Assembly (NCBI GenBank): GCA_949752735.1
Contig: OX457039.1
Coordinates: 45,326,599-45,390,598 of the forward strand
DNA: 64,000 nucleotides
Origin: Lumbricus terrestris
Lineage: Eukaryota; Annelida; Clitellata; Crassiclitellata; Lumbricidae
Reading direction: 5' to 3'
A program made the translations under genes and the position numbers. Below, piece by piece: positions 1 through 39,256 of the stretch; positions within the stretch are counted from its first letter, which is position 1, and every line of letters begins with the position of its first letter. Below the pieces are notes generated by a model. That model searched no databases and was not told the origin of the DNA. It was given only the letters and a program-made list of their open reading frames with translations.

Positions 1-215
1 TCATGAGGCCACACCGGGCACGCCTTGGTCAGAAAATTCTGAGTGAATTGGTTCTGTTAAAATGCAACAGCCATTTGCAATAACATTGCACTTAATCACA
101 TTAAGGAGTTTTGTAGGCACAATAAACTGAACTCGGAATTCTCTGCAGTTTGGTTATAGAGTTGCTTTGTTTGAATAAAATACGTTTTCATTAAGATAGC
201 AGAACTTGCATTTTC

Positions 216-345
216 GCAACGTCTTGTCTTAGTCTTGAGACCAAAAGTCTTGTCTTGGTCTTGAGTGCAAAAGTCTTGGTCTTGAGAATAAAAGTCTTGG
301 TCTTGGGCTTGAGGTTCAAAGTCTTGGTCTTGACAACAACACTGC
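216..345. repeat. GTCTTG-based minisatellite
   Basis: The hexamer gtcttg recurs with short spacers (gtcttggtcttgag, aaaagtcttg) for about 130 bp. Short ORFs running through it on the minus strand encode only QDQDF-type low complexity and are not genes. Confidence 0.75.
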
Positions 346-380
346 AAATAGCATACAACCAAGCATGAACGACCAAACTA

Positions 381-480
381 CTAAAATTAGTAATGGTTCA
401 ATCTTCAGGGTGCAAAACATTTTAAAAATTCTAAAATTAGTAATGGTTCAATCTTCAGGGTGCAAAACATTTTGAAATTT
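381..480. repeat. 50-bp tandem duplication
   Basis: Two adjacent copies with a 50-bp period start at 381 and 431. They share ctaaaattagtaatggttca and the following gtgcaaaacatttt, and diverge only in the last few bases. Confidence 0.85.
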
Positions 481-1019
481 GACAATTTTAAAGACAGCAC
501 TGGAGAGGAATCATGTACAAAAGTAGTATTTGTAAAAGTCGATCGAGTTGACGATTTTTCGATCGACTCGATCGATTGGCTGAGGGGTTTAGTATATTAT
601 AATGTACAGCTCATGTAATGCAATGATGTAAACAGCAACCAAAAATTATCATAATTTTGTCAAATGTTTCTGGAGAGGATGTCATCTATGTTTTTTGCGG
701 GACAAAAATAGTATTGTACAAATATATGCAGTAAATTATACTTGTTGCAATATGATAGTGTCATATACTATAAATAAGAGCCTTATATATAATCATATAA
801 CTAAATAATATCACGATATATTATAACACTTCCAGGGCTTTTTTAACGTGCAGTTGTACACAAAATGTGCAGTTCTAAATGGATTTGTGCAGTTGTAGAA
901 GCACTTCTATACAGCTAAAACTGTTGCAAAAAGGTCATTGTCCTCCGATTGGAAGTAATTTACCATGGAGGATTGGAAAAAAAGAAGGGGTTGTGCAGTT
1001 CTAAAAATTCCTTAAAAAC

Positions 1020-1155
1020 AGCCCTGAACACTTCTTGTAAAATAATGATGTAAACAGCAACTAAAAACTACTATCATTTCGTCAAATTTTTCTGGGGATG
1101 TCAATCGTGGGAAACTTATCCCCCCCCCCCCAAAGACGTCTAGTTTAAACACTAC
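1020..1155. mobile_element. end fragment of a nonautonomous DNA transposon (same family as 41744-42992)
   Basis: Read in reverse complement this matches the left end of the element at 41744: an agtgtttaaactag-type end, a G/C homopolymer, then the block containing tttgacgaaatgat and tttttagtt. The AT-rich stretch further left (about 700-830) also matches that element. The distal end is not clear, so the copy is probably truncated. Confidence 0.55.
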
Positions 1156-2612
1156 CAAACAAACTCAGGTAGATCAACTAAACGCTGAAATCTTTTGATT
1201 TATGAACCATGCATTTGACTAAAATTAGAATACAGAGGAATGAAGGAACTTGTTTGTGCAATCTGAAAAAGCGATAGCACCCAACAAACTCGTCGGATTT
1301 GGAAAAATTGTGTTGATCACCATTTTAACACTGGTTTCGCCACGGGAAACAAGGACGTCGCTCCACTTTACCGAAGATCGCTTGAAGGTAAATAGATTAT
1401 TGACATTTAATTGATCTTGGCACTCGTCTATCTTGGCAACACTGCAGTGCCAGACACGCACGTAGCCTATAGGCCTAGCCTACTTCCGTGGGTCTCTCAG
1501 ATGGGTAGGCCTATGTAGCTTGCTAGATCGTTCGTGAATTTATGCTCTCTCTACCAAAGTTACAATTACTTCCCGAAATCAGATATTTTATCAGATTCTC
1601 GTCATTTGCATTTGGCGTTCTACACCCTCTCTCTTAACCAATTTACGTTTTTAAGCCTACTGTTATTTAATAGTAGGTTGGGTCATGTTGATAACTTATT
1701 TTCCAAAGACTTAATATTATGCGGAGCGGCGCACACCTCTAATTAGATCCAAAATGGCTTTCATTTGATGTTGGGGTGGTTCGAGGTAACAGTTGGATTA
1801 ATATTTAAGCAAGCCACATTCTCAAAACTGATAAATTAAGCGGTTCATAATGGACATTTGTTACATTTATAAAAGTTATACTAATTATATGACTTTAAAC
1901 ACTTGTTTGTGTGATGTCACAACCAGGATACAATTCCTATGTCCTGTCGAGCGATTGACAATGTTTGCGCGTGCGTGCGCGTCCTTTCATTTCGTCGCAT
2001 TTTGAAACGATTTGTCCGACTGACAGCAAAACTCATTCCAATGTTAAAGTATATCTATCTCCGTCTGTTGCTGTTAAGAATTCCTCTACAGAGTGGCAAG
2101 CTCTTTCAGTTAGTAATTGATAAAATATAGGATAAACCCGTAGACCTACTTACCGCTTGACGACTCTAATAAAGTCTAATCAAACTCATTCCAAACTTAG
2201 TCATAACGGGCAACTTTTGCAGATTCTTGCCGATACAAATTGAAATGGTTGCAATTCTTTTATGTTTAACGAACTGTTGTATCTGTTGACTTCTTTGATC
2301 TTAACCAGCATCTCATCTACCGCAACACATGTTAATGGTCACACTTTTGATATCTTAGTAACAAAATCCAATTGCAGAATTCATCATATCTCTTTGCACT
2401 GAGAAGCACTCATTGCAGTTTTGCAAAATGCAAATTAAAATTTGACCAGACTATTCAGCTGAATAAGAATATGAATACAAATACAAGGAATTGCGAAGAT
2501 TATGAAATCTTCATATTGCATAATTTATCTGTCATTTTAGATTCGATTGGTGATGAATTTTGATGATAAATTGGATTTGACTGGATTCCGAAGAAGATGA
2601 ACTGAGATAAGA

Positions 2613-29668
<27,056 letters not shown>

Positions 29669-30058
29669 TCCTTACTATTTTAAAAATATTCTCAAATCAA
29701 ACTCTGAATTTTTGTCACTGCCAGTATTGTAAATCAGCAATGCAGATTGTTGTCTTTCTTCAGGTCCCATCACGTCTGATAGTCCTTTTTAACTTTGTTA
29801 ACTTCTTTCTGGATTCGTTTAAGTTAGAGGTTGGAAGCTCCTTGCAGTTTTACAAAGTCTGCTGCCTTTCAGATATATTTTGATGCTCTCTCTTTTTGAC
29901 TCTGTGCTTTTGGAGACCCTCCTACAACTGTTCTAAATTAAGCATTCTTAAGGTACTTTAATGGTTGGTATTACTTTTGAAATTCTTTTGAGCTATTCAT
30001 TGGAAGAAGGATATTCTATTTTCCAGTTCAGCAGATGTTCTTGGCTAAGGTTTAACAG

Positions 30059-30115
30059 TTTAACGACGAGTGTGTTCTAAAAGCGACTGAGAAATGAATG
30101 CAGCTCGTCGTTAAA
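30059..30115 (+). other. 12-bp-arm hairpin about 400 bp after the S1P stop
   Basis: tttaacgacgag (30059-30070) pairs exactly with ctcgtcgttaaa (30104-30115) across a 33-nt loop. If the S1P 3' UTR reaches this far it would be a structured UTR element; otherwise it is an intergenic palindrome. Confidence 0.55.
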
Positions 30116-31418
30116 TCGTCGCAGTCACCATTTTTGAATTTTTTCTGATGCTTTATCTGAACCATTCATTTCTTCAGCAGTTTCTCTGTCGTTCTTCTGT
30201 GACATCATGACTTAATAACTTAACTATATATTCATTATAGAGATACATTCATTATAGAGATATATGTCCGAGTGTCCTGCCGCATCATAGATCATGCAGA
30301 AATGGCATGCATATAGCAAAGGTGACTATTCGGTGATGTCAGTTGTTTGATAGGTAGGAAAATTTCAGACTGTTGCAATCAGAGCTTTTGCTGTATCTAA
30401 AAATTCAGATATTGCGAATGTAAATATTTATTCTAATCTGAATACTTCAAGCTGTCTTCTTTGCCTGTACAGTGTAGTCTATTTTGTTTATATATGTTTT
30501 GCAGGTTCTCTTTTGTTGATTATGTGTGTTAAGTGTAAATACAATTAATGGCCAGTTGATTTGTAACATAAGAATTACATTTTAAAATTCAATACATTTC
30601 AGGGGTAGATGACGCCTGAAGAATTCTGTCCACTTTTACCTGCACATTTCTGTGTGCTAAATCCACTCGTACCTGTTGAGAAAGTTGAGAGTGTGTACAT
30701 TGCGTGTGTCTATGCGTGGTTTTTGGTAGCATTATATTCAGAAGATTCGGTTGTTTACGGTATAGCTGTGTGTTTCAACGGTCTGGTGTTGTTTGATCGG
30801 AATGTTCAGATGCTGTCATAGGTTGTTTTGATTGCATGTTACTTGTTTGGGCTCTTACTATTTTGTTGAAGTTTCTATCTGGTGTCTTAATGGTTTTAAG
30901 CTCTGGTCTACCTGCACTAAGTTGTGAAATGTGAGTGTGCTATTATGTCTGGTAATTTTAGTTATTACTGAAATTTTATGTGGCACTGGTTCAAGAGAGG
31001 TATCAGAGATGCGATTTATTGATAGCCCAAACAATGCTTAATGTCTTTAAGAAGAGAACGATGATTAAAATAAAATAGCAATCTATGTACGCTGTACAGC
31101 CAACTGAAAAGTGATGACACATGTGGTTCTTCTTCACTGCCTACTTTCTGCTTACACTGCCACATACAGAGTTGAATGATTATATTCGGGGATTCTCTGG
31201 ACTGCGTTGAAGATGAAGAATGATGACAGGTGATCTGGTTTTTGGTCATTCTTCAGGAAACAGTGACATTATGCTTTTCACGTTCAGAGTTTATCTGTTC
31301 AAAAGTCAGGCTTTAAGTTTCCATTCCGCGTAAATTTGGACGTAACAGTTGTCATTTATGTTCTTCCACGATTTTCAAAGTGTATGCTGAATGTTAGGTG
31401 AGTAGTAATATAAGACTA

Positions 31419-31650
31419 ATATTTTCTTTATTGAAACATTGCGGTTGACAGACCGCAACCGGTTACAGTGTACATTTTATGAAATTTATTCAATTCACAA
31501 GAATGCAAATTACTGAAGACATATCTTGACTACTAACAGAATGGACAGCCTGCAATACACATTGTTGATAGCAGCCTACAAAGCACAATCGCCCTATGGG
31601 GTGCGATCTTGTTACCTCTCGCTCTCTATGCCAGCGTGCTATCCAATGCC
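31419..31650 (-). mobile_element. tRNA-derived SINE, copy A
   Basis: Shares with copy B (31966-32208) the blocks tttctttattgaa, gttgacagaccgcaaccggt, acaattcacaagaa and gactaac-ag. Oriented with the tail to the left. The tRNA-like head lies near 31600-31650. Confidence 0.7.
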
Positions 31651-31965
31651 GTACCCCGTCCCATTATAGTGGTTCATCTTTGGCTCGTACATATTGCCTG
31701 TGAAATGGAATGGAGGTGGTTTCAAATAGATCGTATCATTGGAACAGGTGGTCTGAGTTAAGACATGTAACTTCTGTTGTGCCACGCTGTATCTTTTGTT
31801 GGGTATACTATTATCGTTATGTTTATTGAAATTCAATGAGAAAATGAATTTGGTTAAGCTGTTAATTTTTAAATGTTTTATTGACTTGACATTGGCGTAG
31901 GTGATTGAATTGCAATACTTTATTGTAACCAACAACTACAACTCAATTATAGTATTCTAATAATA

Positions 31966-32208
31966 ATAATAATTTCCTTTATTGAACAATCCAGTTGACA
32001 GATCGCGACCGGTTACAGTGTGCAGTTATACAATTGAAACAATTCACAAGAACACAAATCACAAATCTTAACGACTAACAGAGTAGACGGCCTTCAATAC
32101 AACGGCACTAATAGCAGGGTATAAGGCACGTCTATCCTAAAGGGGCTTCAGGAATCGAACTCAGTTCTGCTGATCTCCATGTCAGTGTGTTTCCAACAAA
32201 ATTCTACC
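31966..32208 (-). mobile_element. tRNA-derived SINE, copy B
   Basis: The minus strand has gagttcgattcc (complement of 32151-32163), a good B box, in the head, and the ATT-rich tail lies at the left end next to (TAA)n. It is highly similar to copy A over about 230 bp. Confidence 0.72.
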
Positions 32209-32354
32209 ATTTACAATGATCTATCTGAATCCCGGTTTACTTTCATGATGTACTGAAGCCCTTATGTGCGTCACTGAAATACTTTTCTGATTAAGACCAC
32301 TGAGGATTAAGGCAAAAATTGGAATTTTCATAACTTCGATTAAGTGCTTTGAAT

Positions 32355-32535
32355 TCATTCGTTCTGAGAATTTATACAGCGCTTCTTCAAGAGACCTACT
32401 CAAAGTTGATGCATTGCGTCTGATGTGTGTATGTATATAGACATTTATATAGCGCCTTACAATAACCTCACGAAGGTGTTTAATGTGGGTACTCGACAGT
32501 TCTAAACAAGTGTGACTTAATTCACTTTGAGAATG
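32355..32535. mobile_element. LINE/SINE 3'-tail fragments (agcgc family)
   Basis: Two tails lie next to each other: gaatttatacagcgcttctt (as in the LINE end at 14060-14110) and, from about 32437, tttatatagcgccttacaat. The second block recurs at 41002-41130 with the same acagttct-aaca and gagaatg-ttcatgaga segments. Confidence 0.6.
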
Positions 32536-33109
32536 TTTCATGAGATACATGCAGTGCAGTATCGTTAAGTGATATCTGATGTGTGGGAATGGTGATTGTA
32601 GTGATAACGAAATAATCTTGTTTGGTACAGGCTGTTGGGTCAGTTGAACTAAATGAAGAATTATGTTAGGATAAAGGTGAGAGAATGAACCGTCGTTAGT
32701 TACTCCGAGTTAACTGAAACATTCTGAAACTGAAAGCAGCCACCAATTCATTGGCATCATTTTATGGCATGTGTAATTGTGTATGAGTGATGCAAAAACT
32801 TGTTGACTTTTGTATATATTTTTGAATGTCAAACAGGAACTGAGGTCACTGCTACAAAGCAGTGTGTCCATCAGAGTGTCATTGCATTAGAATATCTGTG
32901 AGTAGTGAGTGGTTAGAGGAAATAAGCCACACTTTATCAGACTGCATGGTTCATAAAATGGCTGTTACTTGTTCTTGGGCAAAATTGATATTAGCTCAAG
33001 AAATTGTGCTATTTCTGATTTGCTCATTATATTAAGGAAATTGAGAATGTGGTGTTTGGTTTTTTGTTTTCTCATAGTTATCCATGCTGTCCAATGATTT
33101 TATGATAAA

Positions 33110-33720
33110 ACCATACTTTGTATAGAGTACTATGACAAGACCATGATCTGGAGAGTACCATGATAAAATCATGCTTTAGAGAGTACCATGTTGAAAACCA
33201 TGCTCTGGAGAGCACCATGATAAAATCATACTCTAGAGAATACCATGATGAAAACCATGCTTTGGAGCAGCGGTTCCCAGCCCATGGCCTGCAGGCCAAA
33301 AGTGGCCCGCCTGACCTACAAAAATGGCCCGCAGCATCTCAATGAATTAAGAAAAATATATGTAAAAATTGACTATTCGGGCATGATAGAATGTGTATTG
33401 TGTAATTCTTTTCTGTTACAAATTATTTTATTGGGACGTTAATAAATCGCATCAAACATTCTATTTTGATTAAATTATAGCAATTTTATACGCCTTTAGT
33501 TAATTAAATTTTAGCCTTGTGGCCCCTAATGTCCTTCAACTAAGAAAATGTGACCCTCATGTCCTCCAACTTAGAAAAAGTGGCCCAACAGTCAAAAAAG
33601 TTTGGGAACCACTGCTTTAGAGAGTACCATGATAATACCCTGCTTTGGAGAGTACCATGATAAAAACCATGCTTTGGAGAGTACCACGATAAACCACACT
33701 TTGCAGAGTGCCATGTGTGA
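33110..33720. repeat. 28-bp minisatellite interrupted by a hAT MITE
   Basis: Degenerate units of the type gagagtaccatgataaaacc with a ctttg end run from 33110 to 33267 and resume at 33615-33720. The gap is exactly the MITE at 33268-33614. Confidence 0.85.
33268..33614. mobile_element. hAT-type MITE (cagcggttccca ends)
   Basis: A 347-bp element with ends cagcggttcccag and tttgggaaccactg and near-identical 8-bp flanks (ctttggag / ctttagag), as expected for hAT. It contains no transposase. Confidence 0.85.
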
Positions 33721-34246
33721 ATTGTTTACCTTACACTTTGAGTTGTGCTTGAATAAATGTCTCAACTATCAGCAGCAGCAGCTCCTTCATCTCTTATACT
33801 TGTACATCTCTTGTCTTTTCTAGCTACACTGATTGGTTTTGGTGGAATGTAACCTAACTTCGTCACCTGATAGGTGTGCCTGCCATTGTGATTCTTTAGT
33901 CATCTATAGTTTTCCATTTGTGACAATCCAGACCGAAATCAGCATTAAGCCGGAAATTGCACATCAGAGATTTTTAGGGAAATAGTATGTTTGCGTTTTT
34001 TGTACAGAATTTAATCTAAAAATATGTTTAAAAAATTATTTTTATTTAGTTAAAAAAGACAAGTTTTTAAGCTAATTTAATGCACTTGATATGCATTTCA
34101 AAGCCACTGATATCGTTTCCTTGGCAGAAGCTAAATTTAAATGTACCAGAGCATGATACATATTGATCTATCATCTACAGTTCCATTGTCAGTTCCGATC
34201 TGTATATTTGCAGTGCAAGAGCCTTTCAGTTGGCTACCCGGTTACA

Positions 34247-34391
34247 CAGTGTGAGAATTGTGGAAAAATAACTGGGGGGGTTGGACCATTATCCACTTGG
34301 AATTGGGGTGTAAAAAACATACTTTAACATGGGGCTCTAAGAAAGACTGGGGGGGTCGAAACCCCCAACCCCCCCGGCAATTCTCACCCTG
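34247..34391. mobile_element. hAT-type MITE, 145 bp
   Basis: Ends cagtgtgagaattg and caattctcaccctg are flanked by exact 8-bp duplications CGGTTACA (34239-34246, 34392-34399). The interior holds G and C homopolymers. Confidence 0.85.
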
Positions 34392-35611
34392 CGGTTACAT
34401 TCATTCTCTGCAGCTGTTTTTCTGCTTCTCAGAATCACTGCAAGGTTCATTCGCTGCTGTGCTTGCTGTTCATCATAGCGCTAACTTCCATCGTCTTCAG
34501 CATTGATTTCATTGATAATCATGAATTTATATAGCGCCACTTCAAGAGAAACTACTCGGGAGGGGTTCCCAACCTGACAGCACTAAACCACGATCAAAGA
34601 GGATGGATTTCAAACGCTTGGGGGGGAATAGGAGCAAAGAAAGAACAGGAAGTTCATTAGGGGCGATCCATATTACATATGCAATAAAGGTATTTTCGAC
34701 TTCCATTCCCCTCTGCGCACTTGTACATTTTGTTGACCCCCTGTGTGTATGTACGAATAAGCTTCTCTACCCCCCTTACAAAGGCTGTTTAGCTAAAGTC
34801 ACAGGACTCTTAAGTGCTGCTATGTGTAGCCTACTTAAGTTGAATTCATTCATTCCATCAATTCTCTGCGTTCAAGAAATGTTCAAGACCCGTTGAACGG
34901 GAAACAACACGTCAATTTTTTTATTCTGGATTTTTTATGCAAATCCTGTGATTGGTGACAGAAATTAAAATAACAGAACAACCGGTTTTTTGCACTCTTT
35001 GAGAGGTGACCTTGAAGAAATTGTTTGAAGTGTGTATGCGCCGACACTCCTGGAATTTCCAGGCCACGCACAGTCGTCTGAGGACTCTTAAACATGCTGA
35101 GGCATCTGCTATATGTATGTGGTTGGCCTGAACATGGTTTCAACTTCGCCAGATGGAATTATGGAACATATAATTCCTACCTTCTTTCAATCCCAAAGCA
35201 TAATTATCATGTCACATTTAAAGTAGGCCTTATGCAATGAATTTTTTTTCGAAATTCAATAATTTTTTAGGGATTTTCATATTTTAAAACTTGTTGCAAA
35301 CTCTTTAAAACTCTTAGAGAACTAATTTTTTTAAACTACATCACATTATGACTAACTATACCAAACGACAACAAATTATGGCTTAATTTAAGCCCTACGT
35401 TTAGCCTAGGCCTACTTGATAGAAAAGTGGTGCAACAAGTGGCCCGCTGGCTGGGACCTTTGAACTGGCCCTTGGCATGTCTTCTATATTAGCACTGTTG
35501 AGCTAACTGGCACTTGATAGCATTTTATATGTTTGATGGTTTTTTGAAGCTGAATAAATTTAAAGCACATTTCGTTTTTTATGGTAGAGTACGTAGGACC
35601 GGACCGTAAGT

Positions 35612-35963
35612 CAGTGGCGGTGCCAGAGGGATTCGGGGGCTAAGCCCCCCCAAAAGTCGTCAGGTTTTTGTTTCACAGGGAAAATGAAATATTTTCATTA
35701 GATTTTGACTAAGCCTCCCCCCTAAAAAAGTCATCAGGATTTTTGGGAAAGTGGAAAATAAAATATTTTTTATTTTCTTGGGTTTTTTGGCCAAATGTAG
35801 GTTGGCCTTTTTTACTGGAAATTAAATGTTTTTCTTGAGATTTTGGCCAAATGACTAAAAAAAAGGTCGTCAGAAATTTTGACGAGTGAAAATGGAAAAT
35901 TTCCTCCCGCGATTCGTCCCTCTCAACCAGCCCCCCAAATCTGAAATCCTGGCGCCGCCACTG
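35612..35963. mobile_element. hAT-type MITE, 352 bp (cagtggcgg ends)
   Basis: The inverted ends cagtggcggtgccag and ctggcgccgccactg are flanked by ccgtaagt / ccgtaggt (7 of 8 matching), a hAT-size duplication. The interior carries actaaaaaaaggtcgtcag-type blocks shared with several other MITEs here. Confidence 0.82.
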
Positions 35964-36343
35964 CCGTAGGTATTAGGATTAACAGGTTTTCATCTTTAAA
36001 ATTCGTTCGTCTACTTTGATGGTTATTCTGCAATATTTAGTTAGAATAAAAATAATATTGTCTCATTTTCTGGGGCAGATGAATCTGCAAAGTTTGGCCC
36101 ACGATTGTCATACGGTCCCTGAGCTGTCCTTAAAATTTTAGAACGGCCCTCTGAAAAAAAGAAGTTGCCCATGTCTGTTCTAGAAGTTTTAGTTTCCACA
36201 CCCTTGCCTACCGTAGCCTAGTTGAAGCCTGTCAGAAGAAATGACTACACGAGCTAACTACTATTTTTTAAACATTTGGGTATGGTCTTTTGAAGATCAT
36301 ATTAACTGACTATGTGCTATTTAAATAGGTCTATAGGCCTAAT

Positions 36344-36590
36344 CATGGGCGGAGTTTATCAGGGGCCCCCAAGAAGCCCCATAGTCATGTTTTTTACCAT
36401 GTAAATGGTCTATTTTTTCGGGATTAGCCCCCCCACGCACTTCCAACTGATGACTAAAAAAAGGTCATCAACTTTTTTGACCGTGAAATACATAGTAAAA
36501 AAATCATCAACTTTTTCCGGCCGAACGAAAATTTTCCAATTTTTTAGCCCCCCCCCCAAACAAAAAAACCTAAACCAAACTCTGCCCATG
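36344..36590. mobile_element. MITE with catgggc ends
   Basis: Inverted ends catgggcggagttta and aaactctgcccatg, with two aaaggtcatcaact-like blocks inside. The flanking duplication is unclear. It ends 52 bp from the fucolectin stop codon, so it may lie in its 3' UTR. Confidence 0.65.
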
Positions 36591-36641
36591 TCTATAATTA
36601 TGTGTTTTGTAAGTTGCATATCTGTCGTGAAGCGGCGTCAT

Positions 36642-36874
36642 TCATGCGTAGATGACGTTGAGTTCACACATCTTCATCTGGATAGTGGAGACGGGGTCAA
36701 CCATCTGAATGCTGATGTATCTGCCGACGACCACCTGTCTGCAAATGGTCGTCTGCGGCTTCATGTAATCAGATGTAATGACCAACTGACAGAGAGGATT
36801 GTCATCGAAACCTCGTCGCATTCCCAGTGATTCGCTCAGGTTGCCCACACGAAACTGGAACGCACTCAGATCAC
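36642..36874 (-). CDS. fucolectin-like gene exon 3 (C-terminal half of domain)
   Basis: Acceptor ttcttcag just right of 36874; stop TGA at 36644-36642. Encodes [20 protein letters not shown], a [14 protein letters not shown] motif and the closing CELNVIYA. Paired cysteines and the VGRYISIQ strand are typical of fucolectin C-termini. Confidence 0.85.
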
Positions 36875-37612
36875 CTGAAGAATACAGATAATTAATTAAT
36901 TAATTATATAAGAGAAACATGCCATCAATGTTTCTTGTTTTCTACTGGCTAACACTGAACGTATAATCAGAGCTTAATTTAAAGTGTGGCTGGACGGTCA
37001 TGGACGGCGTCCATGCACTTATTTTGAAATCTGAACGCCGTCCTGCCACTTTATGGCCAGCACAGCCTGGCAAAGTAAGAGGCGTCCAGGCACTTATTTT
37101 CCCACACTTTAAGCACTGCGTATGATGCTGGAAATGCAATGGTCTCTGTATGAAGGAAACTCTGTACGTAGGCCTATGTGGGCCCTATATGTGCATTTGT
37201 TATAGCCCCCATTCAAGATTACTACTCAGAAGCGCTCCCGAATACAGCGCGAGCACTGAATCCGAGTTACACGCCGAAGCGCAGAGCAATTGCGAGCGAA
37301 GGATTGTCCAAGGTCCCTAGGATGCGACTTGAGGAGTTGAGGTGGATTCGAACCTGCAACCCTCCGGCTGAAAGACACCGAGCATGCCCACTACACCACT
37401 GCTGTATGCATGCAGCAGAAGCGATCATACATATAGACGATTGCAATGGCAAATATGACCCAGCAGTAGCGTAATTTTTTAATCGTAATATCAAATGCTG
37501 AAGGGCTACTTGAATACTGAGACATATATAGGCATTGACGAAGGATTTCCATTTTATTTCTTGAAGATCAAAGTCTGATTTCCATTGAGACAGAAGAGAA
37601 GGGTAAAGAGAC

Positions 37613-37688
<76 letters not shown>

Positions 37689-38918
37689 TGGTAGTGGTAG
37701 TAGTAGTGGTAGTGGTTGTGGTAGTGGTCGTGGTCGTGGTAGTAGCAGCAGTAGCAGTAGCAGAAGTAGCCTAGTAGCAGTAGTAGCCTAGTAGGGTAGG
37801 CTAGTAATAATAATAATTAGTAATAATAATAATACTATTATTATATTTTAACCAAAAGTTAGTAATGAAGTCCCTAAGGGATCCTAAATACCTCGGAGCA
37901 AAAAATAAATTTAAAAAAATTTAAAAAAATTAAAATAATAAAATAATAATAATAGAAGTAATAATGATAATAATGATAATCTTTATTATTTTTTAAATAA
38001 TTTTATAAATTATTATTTATTTAATTTTATTATTATTATTATATTATTATTATAAATAGCCTACTATTGTTGTTCGACAAAATCTGGTTTGACAAAAGAA
38101 CCGCGGAAGGCCACGGCATTAAAGCGCTGGACGGTAATCGACAAGCGCTGGAAGAGATAGCAAGTTTCTCTAGAGTCTCCGGAAAATTGAGAAAGACGTC
38201 TTCCTAGATCTTTGATGAAATCAAGACCGTCTTCGTTGATGGGACCCAGGGTCTCGAAGGCCAGCGGGACAAATAAGTGGGTTTTGGACAGTTCACTGTA
38301 CTTCGAATTCTTTCTGGTGGCTGCCATCTCAGCCGCCGCTCCAGCTGCAACCGACGTTGAATTAAGATAGGAAGGAGCCACGGTGTCAGTCACTGTGACG
38401 TCCCAAATAATAATAATAATAATAATAATATTAGGGCCTATTATTATTATTATTATCAGCGGCGCCCGCAGGATTTTTTTCTTGTACGCACAGAAATTTT
38501 CGATGGAGGGGCGAACAGGGAAAAATTTTCGTTAGGTCGCCGAAAAAACTGATGACCTTTTTTTTTTTTAGTCATCAACCTAGAATTTCCCAAAAACATA
38601 CCTTTTCTATCCGCCGAAAAATCTGATGACTTTTTTTTTTAGTCATCAACCTAGAATTTCCCAAAAACATACCTTTTCTATCCGCCGAAAAAACTGATGA
38701 CTTTTTTTTTTAGTCATCAACCTAGAATTTTTCAAAAACATACCTTTTCTATCCGCCGAAAAAACTGATGACTTTTTTTTTTTTAGTCATCAACCTAGAA
38801 TTTTTCAAAAACATACCTTTTGGATCATCGCGCTGTACGCACTTACGTATGTGCGTACGTCTCCAGGCGCCGCTGCTGTACGCACTTGCGTAAGTGCGTA
38901 CGCCTGCGGGCGCCGCTG

Positions 38919-38974
<56 letters not shown>

Positions 38975-39189
38975 CACTATTATTATCACTATGTAACAAA
39001 AGATCCGCCCATCGCCAACGCCCCCATGTCAATCAACTAAAAAGAGATTCAGAGCAAATTGTGAACATTGGAAGCAATCAGTCAGTCAATTTTCAAACAA
39101 TTGATTTTAGAGAAAGGTTGCTTAGAAACCTAAATTATTATTATTATTATAATTATTATTATTAATATTATTATTATTATTATTATTAC

Positions 39190-39256
<67 letters not shown>

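Larger units (their letters stand above)
1..2612. other. repeat-rich 5' flank of the S1P gene
   Basis: No convincing gene is visible here. The stretch holds a GTCTTG minisatellite, a 50-bp tandem duplication, and at about 640-1155 a sequence related to the terminal part of the 1.25-kb transposon at 41744-42992 (shared gtcaaa-tttctgg block, C-homopolymer, then a tail ending near 1155). Short AT-rich ORFs in it show no recognisable domain. The promoter of the S1P gene should lie in the right part, but I see no decisive TATA or initiator element. Confidence 0.5.
29669..36641. other. intergenic region between S1P and the fucolectin gene
   Basis: The two genes are convergent (S1P +, fucolectin -), so both 3' ends face this 7-kb gap. 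It contains the 3' UTR of S1P, a hairpin at 30059-30115, two SINE copies, minisatellite and hAT MITEs. ORFs in it are short and show no domain. Confidence 0.6.

Noticed and set aside
1225..1461. 78-residue minus-strand ORF
   Set aside because: No recognisable domain, signal peptide or splice partner; it may be chance.
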